Of a stretch of 5,624 nt of DNA, positions 1 through 5,289 are shown in pieces. The position numbers were made by a program, and so were the translations under genes. The notes under the pieces were generated by a model, which saw only the letters and a program-made list of their open reading frames with translations, was not told the DNA's origin and ran no database searches. The DNA is from an uncultured Muribaculaceae bacterium (GTDB lineage: Bacteria > Bacteroidota > Bacteroidia > Bacteroidales > Muribaculaceae), in contig CAJUBM010000154.1 of NCBI GenBank assembly GCA_910584735.1, positions 1 through 5,624 of the forward strand, read 5' to 3'. The first letter of the stretch is position 1, and each line of letters opens with the position of its first letter.

Positions 1-30
1 CGGCGTGTCAAAATTCATTTTGACACGCCG
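1..30 (-). terminator. Strong inverted repeat, probable terminator of the wza-wzc unit (cut by window edge)
   Basis: Bases 1-14 pair perfectly with 17-30, giving a 14-bp stem with a minimal loop. It lies about 120 nt beyond the kinase stop codon. On the minus strand it is preceded by an A-rich stretch (about 37-46), as in bidirectional terminators. The U-tract for minus-strand transcripts would lie left of base 1 and cannot be seen. On the plus strand a T-run follows about 8 nt after the stem, so it might also stop a convergent gene from the left. The role is inferred from position and stem strength. Confidence 0.55.
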
Positions 31-149
31 CCTCTTCGTTTTTTCCTCTATTACTTTTATACTATCCGATATTAGGATGGTGAAATGGTTTTCGGATTTG
101 TTTTAGAGGGGATTAGTTGGATTATACTGGTGGATGATATAGGCATAGA

Positions 150-2615
150 TTAATAGGCATTTTTGCCGTTCTTTATGCGGTAGCCGTAACCATAACCGTA
201 GCCGTAACCAAAACGGGAGGTGAGACCTGCGATGGAGGTGTAATCTGTGCCGTTGAGGATGATGGCCATGTTGTGGTAACGTTGGTTGTCGTAGAATTTC
301 TGAATCTGCGGAAGCATCTCACGTTCGAGTAGTCCGGAACGGATTATGAAGATGGTCATGTCGGCATGACGGTTGATAATCTTGGCATCTGCGATTACTT
401 CTACGGGAGGGCAGTCAAGAAGGATGTAGTCATACTCGTTACGTAGCGTATCAAGCATGGTTTTCAGGCGTGGGGAGTAGAGGAGTTCTGCGGGGTTGGG
501 GGGGATTGCGCCAACAGGATAAATGTCAAATGAGAATTGTTTGCCGGAGACATCGGGGCGTGTCTCTTCTACCTGGTAGGAGGTTCGTATCTGATCGAGT
601 GATGCGTGTCCTGAGAGGTAGGAGGTGACGCCTATTGTCGGGGCGTTTGTGGCGAATTTTGATAGGGATGCCTTGCGAAGATCAAGGTCTACGATGGCTA
701 CCTTTTTGTTCTTTATGGCGAGGACGGCTGCCAGGTTTGTGGTGATAAATGTCTTGCCGGAGCCTGGATTTGCCGAGGTGAGTGCTATTATGTGTCCGAG
801 CTTGCTTTCTCCGTCGGCCATCATTTCGAGGTTTGTACGGATTACTCGGAAGGCTTCGTTTATGACGTTGCCGCAGCCTTTTTTGACCATGATTATTCGC
901 TGGTCTTTTTCTTCGGGACGTGCGGGGCGTAGTTTCTGTATGCCGTGACGCTTTTTGTAGCCGAGTGGTATCTCTCCGAGGAACGGTACGGTGAGACATT
1001 CCAAGTCGCGGCGTCCGCGTACCTTGGTGTTAAACATTTCGGTGATATATACTGCGGCGGCCGGTATTGCCAGACCGATGAGGAGGAATATCAGAAGGGT
1101 TTTCTGCGAGGTCGGGGCTATGAGAGCGCCGGTGGCGGGAGGTGCGATAAGGCGTGAGTTGTAGGCTGTAAATGCCTGGGAAAGTTCGTTCTCCTCGCGT
1201 TTTTGCAGGAGATAGAGGTAGAGATTTTCCTTGACTTTCTGCTGGCGTTCTACGGAGAGCAGATAGCGGGCCTGTGTGGGACTTGCGGCAAGTTGTGAGG
1301 AGGCTGCTGCCTGTGAGGTCTGTGCCATCTGTACCGAGGAATTGAGCAGTACGATGTAGTTGTCGATAGATGTTAGGATGGCTTCGCGCATACCGGCGAG
1401 TTGGTTGTCAATGTCGACAACCAACGGGTTTGAGGCGGATGAGTTGCTTACCATCTGGTTGCGTTTGAGCAGCAGGTTGTTGTAAGCTGTAATCTGTCCT
1501 TCGATGGAGAGGTTTTCCAGGCCGGAGTTTGCCGGGAGTACGTTGTAGGAGTTTGCCGAGTTGGAGAGGTAGTTGCGAATGTAGCGCGCCATGCCGAGGC
1601 GGTTGTTGTAGTTCAGAACCTCGTCGGATGCTGAGGTGGCGCGTTGGAAATACATTTGTGAGGCTTGTTCTACATCGGGAAGCCTGTGGGTGGATTTGTA
1701 TGAGGATATGTCGGAGTCTACATTGCCGAGTTCGTTTTCGATTACGGCAAGTCGTTCCTTGATGAATTCTGATGTCGAGACGGAGATGCGGTTTTTGTCG
1801 CGAATCCAGTTTTCGTTATAGACTTCGATGAGGGTATTAAGGAAGTCTATTGCGCGTTCTGGCGACACATCGTTGTATGTGAGTTCGATAACGGAGCAGT
1901 CGTTTGGTTTTTGTGCGGAGAGCCGTGTTCCGAAAGCTGAGGTTGTGGAAGCTATGGGGAGCTTGTTGATGAAGATGGTCATTTCTTCATCGGTCTTATT
2001 GGCGGGTTTGAACGCGGCATTGGGAGCGACCACTATTTTTCCGACAGGTGTAGATATTGTGTCGATTTTGGATATTGTCTTGATGTTTACCGGTTTGCCT
2101 GATACGTCTTCGTTATTGGCCATGAAGTCGGACAAGGTGGCTGAGCCGTTTTTATGTAGGGTAACGGTCATGCCGGCGCTGTTTTCCTCTGGCATCTCCG
2201 GGAAGGAGATTGATATGGGGAGGCTTGTGCCGTAGATTGTAGGGTTATACAGCCGTCCGGGGACTGTATAGTTGACCTGGAGGTTGAGACGTTTCACGAC
2301 CTCCCGTATGGTCGGGGAGGAGGTGATGGTCAGAATCTCGTTCTGTATATTTGTATTTGTTTTGAGAAGACCCATGTTGGAGAAGGCTCCGCCAAGGTCG
2401 CCGGAGGAGTTGCCCTGGTCTTCGTCTTTTAGCAATAGTTGCGCCGTGGAAGAGTAGACCGGTTCGGTTTTCTTGATTTGATAGATACCGATGGCAAGGC
2501 ATATGAACAGGGATATTGCAAACCAATACCATCGGGATATGACGGCATATAGGATGCTTTTGATGTCTAAGGACGATTGGCTTTTGTCGTCCTTGAAGTT
2601 TTCGTTATCTTGCAC
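150..2615 (-). CDS. wzc: Wzc/GumC-like polysaccharide co-polymerase with C-terminal BY-kinase domain (tyrosine autokinase)
   Basis: This 821-aa inner-membrane protein should control polymerisation and export of capsule or exopolysaccharide through tyrosine autophosphorylation. Visible parts in order: a cytosolic N-terminus and TM1 (about 28-45); the Wzz-type periplasmic domain with long helical segments and a GNVR-like region (to about 500); TM2 (about 506-526) after an Ala/Pro-rich stretch; then the kinase. The kinase shows the EX2RX2R oligomerisation motif (E587, R590, R593), Walker A ANPGSGKT (615-622), Walker A' VDLDLRK (D643, D645) and Walker B LLDCPP (D734). The tail is Tyr-rich: five Gly-Tyr units (803-812) and a final Tyr821. 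These are the usual parts of a fused Gram-negative BY-kinase, and length is normal. The start is GTG at 2615: an in-frame TAA lies five codons upstream and the next internal Met is far inside the Wzz domain. It follows the OPX gene by 136 nt. No separate promoter was seen, so cotranscription is likely. The family is certain; the exported polymer is unknown. Confidence 0.95.
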   Translation of the reverse strand: MQDNENFKDDKSQSSLDIKSILYAVISRWYWFAISLFICLAIGIYQIKKTEPVYSSTAQLLLKDEDQGNSSGDLGGAFSNMGLLKTNTNIQNEILTITSSPTIREVVKRLNLQVNYTVPGRLYNPTIYGTSLPISISFPEMPEENSAGMTVTLHKNGSATLSDFMANNEDVSGKPVNIKTISKIDTISTPVGKIVVAPNAAFKPANKTDEEMTIFINKLPIASTTSAFGTRLSAQKPNDCSVIELTYNDVSPERAIDFLNTLIEVYNENWIRDKNRISVSTSEFIKERLAVIENELGNVDSDISSYKSTHRLPDVEQASQMYFQRATSASDEVLNYNNRLGMARYIRNYLSNSANSYNVLPANSGLENLSIEGQITAYNNLLLKRNQMVSNSSASNPLVVDIDNQLAGMREAILTSIDNYIVLLNSSVQMAQTSQAAASSQLAASPTQARYLLSVERQQKVKENLYLYLLQKREENELSQAFTAYNSRLIAPPATGALIAPTSQKTLLIFLLIGLAIPAAAVYITEMFNTKVRGRRDLECLTVPFLGEIPLGYKKRHGIQKLRPARPEEKDQRIIMVKKGCGNVINEAFRVIRTNLEMMADGESKLGHIIALTSANPGSGKTFITTNLAAVLAIKNKKVAIVDLDLRKASLSKFATNAPTIGVTSYLSGHASLDQIRTSYQVEETRPDVSGKQFSFDIYPVGAIPPNPAELLYSPRLKTMLDTLRNEYDYILLDCPPVEVIADAKIINRHADMTIFIIRSGLLEREMLPQIQKFYDNQRYHNMAIILNGTDYTSIAGLTSRFGYGYGYGYGYRIKNGKNAY
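180..209 (-). repeat. Five 6-bp repeats encoding the (Gly-Tyr)5 tail of the kinase
   Basis: Five consecutive hexamers, each GGN TAY on the coding strand, encode residues 803-812. The units differ slightly at third positions (GGC/GGT, TAC/TAT), so the array is imperfect. In the BY-kinase family the C-terminal Tyr cluster is the autophosphorylation substrate; that this one is phosphorylated is inferred from position. A hexamer array in frame can gain or lose Tyr sites without breaking the gene. Confidence 0.9.
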
Positions 2616-2712
2616 GGTTGTAAGGTTTTATTTTTTATTAAGGCCGGTTTTGAGAGACGCGGGCCTTGTCTTGGTTTGTGATTCTGTATGGATTGTTTTA
2701 AAACGCAATGAA

Positions 2713-2739
2713 CCCGCCGGGAGATATGATGCCGGCGGG
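2713..2739 (-). terminator. GC-rich hairpin between OPX and kinase genes (possible attenuator or weak terminator)
   Basis: An 8-bp perfect GC stem (2713-2720 with 2732-2739) and an 11-nt loop begins 12 nt after the OPX stop codon. On the minus strand the stem is followed not by a clean U-tract but by a mixed stretch with a TTTT about 8 nt later. Full termination is therefore doubtful. It may reduce read-through into the kinase gene or protect the 3' end of the OPX message. Only the stem is directly seen. Confidence 0.4.
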
Positions 2740-2751
2740 ATATGGTGTTTC

Positions 2752-3573
2752 TTATTTTATAACGAGTACGGCGATTGTCGTAACAAGTGATGCTATTGAA
2801 ATCCAGAATGCGGGGGTGAGGGGTGCGTTACCGTTGGCAGTGGTCGTACGTTTGCGGGTATCGGTCGGGGATACGTATATGACATCGTTCTGCTGGAGGT
2901 AATATACGGGGGACCGCATTGTTTCCTGGGCGTTTGTCAGGTCGAGTGTATAGGCGACCTGGCGTCCGTTTTCGTTACGGAGGACTTTCACATCTGTACG
3001 CTTTCCCTGTATGGTGAGGTCTCCGGCATCGGCTATGGCGTCAATTATGGTGTAACGGTCTTTGTCGAAGGTCACACGACCGGGTTTGGTGACGTCACCG
3101 AGTACTGTTACCGAATGGTTTAGGAAGTCAACTACTACGATGGGGTCTTTAACGAGGTTTCGTTTTTTCAGTTCGTCCTGGATATATTCGGCTATCTGCG
3201 AGCGCCGCATCCCTCCTACATGTAGGGTGCCGAGTACCGGGAACTGTATGTCTCCGAAGCTGTCTACGACATAGGAGGCTACGTTGTCTGAGGTTCCGCC
3301 ATTGGTTACAGGCATGGATGTCACGCCCGGGTTTGATTTCGTTGTCGGGGCGTACAGGTTGAAGAGCGAAGCCAGAGCCGGATCTTTTGAGGTGACTATG
3401 ATGCCGAGCCTGTCATCGGGCATCACCTTTATGTCGGATGCCGGTGTTGTTTCTATAATGCTTCCGCTTTCTATGTCTTGAAAGTAGGTTACATCTTTTG
3501 GGGCCTTGCAGGACTGCATCCCTGCAACTGCGAGGAGGATTAGAATGAGAGAAGAAAGGTTGTGTAAGCGCAT
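2752..3573 (-). CDS. wza: OPX-family polysaccharide export lipoprotein (Wza-like)
   Basis: This 273-aa protein should form the periplasmic and outer-membrane part of a polysaccharide export channel, working with the downstream Wzc-like kinase. It starts with a lipoprotein signal peptide: basic MRLHN, a hydrophobic core, then GMQS before Cys22, the predicted lipidated residue. The lipobox is slightly off consensus (Met and Gln at -3 and -2). A Poly_export domain follows (about 45-150, with the MPDDRLGIIV-type opening). Next is an SLBB/beta-grasp region (about 155-225) with the typical VLGDVTKPGRVTF motif and the DAIADAG helix. The protein ends with a hydrophobic segment (about 253-272) and a single terminal Lys, probably the membrane-spanning helix. 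The length suits Bacteroidetes OPX proteins, which are shorter than E. coli Wza. ATG at 3573 directly precedes the signal peptide. A consensus promoter lies about 110 nt upstream, so this gene likely opens the export operon. The symbol is by family analogy. Confidence 0.93.
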   Translation of the reverse strand: MRLHNLSSLILILLAVAGMQSCKAPKDVTYFQDIESGSIIETTPASDIKVMPDDRLGIIVTSKDPALASLFNLYAPTTKSNPGVTSMPVTNGGTSDNVASYVVDSFGDIQFPVLGTLHVGGMRRSQIAEYIQDELKKRNLVKDPIVVVDFLNHSVTVLGDVTKPGRVTFDKDRYTIIDAIADAGDLTIQGKRTDVKVLRNENGRQVAYTLDLTNAQETMRSPVYYLQQNDVIYVSPTDTRKRTTTANGNAPLTPAFWISIASLVTTIAVLVIK

Positions 3574-3651
3574 GACGCAAAAATAATTGATTTATTTAAC
3601 GACCTGGTGTGATGTCTGCGAATAATAGAAAGTATTTATCTGGCAGGGTTT

Positions 3652-3671
3652 AGGCGTATGGTGATACGCCT
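3652..3671 (-). other. Stem-loop near the 5' end of the predicted OPX mRNA leader
   Basis: Bases 3652-3659 pair with 3664-3671 (8 bp, GGCGTAT core, 4-nt loop). It sits just downstream of the predicted -7 element, so it would be close to the 5' end of the transcript. A weaker AT-only 6-bp hairpin (3581-3586 with 3592-3597) lies just before the ATG. A 5' stem can stabilise an mRNA or act as a regulatory leader. The stem is seen; the role is inferred. Confidence 0.4.
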
Positions 3672-3684
3672 GTCTTCCAGGCTG

Positions 3685-3716
3685 CAAATTTACGAAAAAG
3701 TCACCGAACACGCAAG
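3685..3716 (-). promoter_or_regulatory. Bacteroidetes-type promoter for the OPX-kinase unit
   Basis: On the minus strand a -7 element TAAATTTG (3692-3685) matches TAnnTTTG exactly. Twenty nucleotides upstream is CTTG (3716-3713), three of four bases of the -33 TTTG consensus. Transcription would start near 3678-3680, leaving a leader of about 105 nt before the OPX ATG. The -7 element and its flanks share the 11-mer GTAAATTTGCA with the promoter of the ArgC-like gene. Confidence 0.7.
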
Positions 3717-3800
3717 TGTTGACTGCGTTGCAGCGATTTCTCTAATGTGTGTCGTAGTATTTTCGATGGATGTGTTTGAGAACCCTGGCGGTATGTGTTC

Positions 3801-4871
3801 TTAAAAAGCCGAGGCTTTTAGAGCAAGTCCTGTGCGTTCGGATAGACCGAAGAGCAGGTTCATGCAATGCACGGCATTGCCGGCTCCTCCTTTCAAGAGG
3901 TTGTCGATTACAGAATGTATCGTTACGGCGGATTGGGTGCCTGGTTGTAGGAGTGTGTTGCTGTTGCGGATGCCTCCGATATCATCCGGGAGGGTAGAAT
4001 CGGAGATTTCTATAAGACATTTGTTAGTGTTCGCCACTTCTGATGTCTCCGGGCGGTGGCTGATGGGGTAGGTGAACGAATGGTCTTCGTAGGCCTCATC
4101 GAAAATGCGTCTGATGTCAGCCACCGGCATTGATACGGGGACTTCTACGGAGGCTGCTATGCCTCTGGGCTCGTCAGAGCGTTTAAGGCGGATGCGTATA
4201 CTGCCTGAGAATGTGGGTTGCAGTGATTTTGCCCAAGCCTCTATTTCTGCGGCTATGGTTTCGGCGTCCGAGCGGTACTGCGCTGGTGCTACAGGGTCAA
4301 AGCGGGTAGATATTTCGGGCGAGATGCCTTGCGACATGGAGTGGCGTACGAAATTTTCGGTAGAAGCCATTTCGAGGGTCGCTTCTATGTTCCCGCTGAG
4401 GAGGGCCCCCTTTAGGAACGGGAAGAGTGCCAGTTCTATGGCCATTGCCCCGGGGGAGGGGATAGCGGCACGTGTAGCCCCGCGTACGAGAGCTTTCCTG
4501 TTGTTCTCGGGTAGTCCGTAGACCATTGCTCCGTCCATAGAGCGGTATCTGCCCGTGAGGTCTATTATTCGGAGGGGGGCGTCATCCCCCTCGGAGGTGT
4601 CTGTAGGAATTTCGTCCATCAGTTTTTCCGCCTGCCACGGTTCGCCGCATAGAAAAATAACGTTCAGCTTGGAAAGAGTCTCCGGTGTGAACCTTGGGGA
4701 AAATGAAAGGGTTGTATCCCCCTCCAATCCACGGTGTATCTCTGTGAGGGGGCGTCCCGGGTATACGTCTGAAATTACCGAGGCCAGATTGACGTCGGGA
4801 TGGTTGATGAGTATTCTTATTAGTTCGCCGGCAGCTAATGTCTCGCCGCCTGTAATTCCTACATTTATCAT
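3801..4871 (-). CDS. ArgC-like protein (N-acetyl-gamma-glutamyl-phosphate reductase family) lacking catalytic residues
   Basis: This 356-aa protein clearly derives from ArgC, the NADPH-dependent arginine-biosynthesis reductase. Retained family signatures include MINVGITGG and AGELIRIL at the N-terminus, the GRPLTEIHRGLEG-like segment (39-51), IIDLTGRYR (102-110), VYGLPENNR (117-125), PRGI (235-238), VANTNKCLI (279-287) and IDNLLKGGAGNAVHCMN (322-338). The catalytic apparatus is altered. The NPGC site reads IPSPG, with Pro140 at the Cys position. The HxHxPE motif reads QGISPE (181-186). The conserved segment before it appears about 20 residues shorter. The AHG motif reads EPW (77-79), and the third Gly of the nucleotide loop is Thr11. 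There is an insertion at about 291-314. The frame is open and the C-terminus ends in the usual KxSAF-type residues, so this is not simple decay. ATG at 4871 matches the family N-terminus. It has its own promoter. Reductase activity is unlikely; the actual role is unknown. The symbol argC is withheld for that reason. Confidence 0.85.
   Translation of the reverse strand: MINVGITGGETLAAGELIRILINHPDVNLASVISDVYPGRPLTEIHRGLEGDTTLSFSPRFTPETLSKLNVIFLCGEPWQAEKLMDEIPTDTSEGDDAPLRIIDLTGRYRSMDGAMVYGLPENNRKALVRGATRAAIPSPGAMAIELALFPFLKGALLSGNIEATLEMASTENFVRHSMSQGISPEISTRFDPVAPAQYRSDAETIAAEIEAWAKSLQPTFSGSIRIRLKRSDEPRGIAASVEVPVSMPVADIRRIFDEAYEDHSFTYPISHRPETSEVANTNKCLIEISDSTLPDDIGGIRNSNTLLQPGTQSAVTIHSVIDNLLKGGAGNAVHCMNLLFGLSERTGLALKASAF
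3804..3819 (-). terminator. Small hairpin overlapping the end of the ArgC-like gene, possible terminator
   Basis: On the minus strand AAAAGCC pairs with GGCTTTT around a 2-nt loop. The T-run continues by one base, which is the first base of the TAA stop codon. The stem thus lies in the last codons of the gene. It resembles a compact intrinsic terminator, but the U-tract is short and partly in the stem. The separate promoter downstream fits a transcript boundary here. Confidence 0.4.
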
Positions 4872-4923
4872 ACGGATTGTCGGTGGGGCTTTGTCTTCTT
4901 TTTGTCTGCAAAGCCATTGGTTG

Positions 4924-4954
4924 CAAATTTACTCAATTTTCCCGATATGTCAAA
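4924..4954 (-). promoter_or_regulatory. Consensus Bacteroidetes promoter for the ArgC-like gene
   Basis: On the minus strand TTTG (4954-4951) is followed after 19 nt by TAAATTTG (4931-4924), an exact match to the -33/-7 consensus of the primary Bacteroidetes sigma factor. The start of transcription would be near 4917, giving a leader of about 45 nt. A good promoter argues that the catalytically altered ArgC-like gene is expressed. Confidence 0.8.
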
Positions 4955-5109
4955 AAGATATTGTCGCGTTGGATAACCTTGCGGAGGATGGTTTTGGACG
5001 AGTGTATGAGTGTAAGTTTTTATTGGTGGGTAATGGCTGTATTATCAGAGATATATGTGGAAGTCGGCATGTGTATTGAATTGTTTCGGTGAAAAAAGTT
5101 GTTTAAAAA

Positions 5110-5141
5110 TTTGGAGGATTCGGCAGGATGTCGTACCTTTG
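5110..5141 (+). promoter_or_regulatory. Consensus Bacteroidetes promoter for tRNA-Pro
   Basis: TTTG (5110-5113), a 20-nt spacer and TACCTTTG (5134-5141) match the Bacteroidetes -33/-7 consensus exactly, including the frequent TACCTTTGCA form. Transcription should start near 5148, about 65 nt before the mature tRNA, leaving a 5' leader to be removed by RNase P. Confidence 0.85.
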
Positions 5142-5214
5142 CATCGCTTTTGAAAACCAACCTTGCTGCTCCGAGGAGCATTTATATGGAGGGAGGTTCA
5201 CCGAAAAAGGATTT

Positions 5215-5289
5215 CGGGGTGTAGCTCAGCCCGGTTAGAGTACGCGTCTGGGGGGCGTGTGGTCGCTAGTTCGAATCTAGTCACCCCGA
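5215..5289 (+). tRNA. tRNA-Pro (anticodon GGG)
   Basis: The cloverleaf folds completely. The acceptor stem CGGGGTG (5215-5221) pairs with CACCCCG (5282-5288), 7 of 7. The D arm is GCTC (5224-5227) with GAGT (5238-5241) and a 10-nt loop. The anticodon stem CGCGT (5243-5247) pairs with GCGTG (5255-5259), including two G-U pairs. The anticodon GGG is at 5250-5252 after the invariant T. A 5-nt variable loop follows, then the T arm (5265-5269 with 5277-5281) around TTCGAAT. The discriminator base is A5289. CCA is not encoded: the next bases are CA, so the tail must be added by nucleotidyltransferase. GGG reads CCC and CCU proline codons. It stands alone with its own promoter and terminator. Confidence 0.97.

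Larger units (their letters stand above)
4872..5214. other. Divergent intergenic region between the ArgC-like gene and tRNA-Pro
   Basis: This 343-bp stretch holds two back-to-back promoters: 4924-4954 reading left and 5110-5141 reading right. A 6-bp stem (TGCTCC at 5167-5172 with GGAGCA at 5175-5180) lies in the short tRNA leader. I see no convincing gene in it. The plus-strand frame from 4555 that runs through it is mostly the complement of the ArgC-like gene. The central part (about 4955-5109) shows no repeat or operator that I can recognise. Confidence 0.6.

Noticed and set aside
1828..2235. A 135-codon plus-strand frame inside the kinase gene
   Set aside because: It is antisense to the well-supported periplasmic domain of the Wzc-like protein and lacks any recognisable motif.
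3574..3800. Capsule-type invertible promoter or UpxY/UpxZ control region
   Set aside because: No pair of long inverted repeats flanks the promoter, and no upx-like gene lies upstream of the OPX gene in this window.
4640..4660. Cys75 (IFLCGEPW) as a replacement catalytic cysteine
   Set aside because: This Cys lies in the beta-strand that reads FFCTAHG in relatives, part of the nucleotide-binding domain and not the thioester site.
3801..4871. A frameshifted or decaying argC pseudogene as explanation for the missing Cys
   Set aside because: Family motifs before and after the altered sites are in a single open frame with no stop, and the gene has a good promoter and intact ends.
4555..5079. A 174-codon plus-strand frame over the start of the ArgC-like gene and its upstream region
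   Set aside because: Most of it is the complement of a clearly homologous gene, and the remainder overlaps the promoter of that gene. No domain features are visible.
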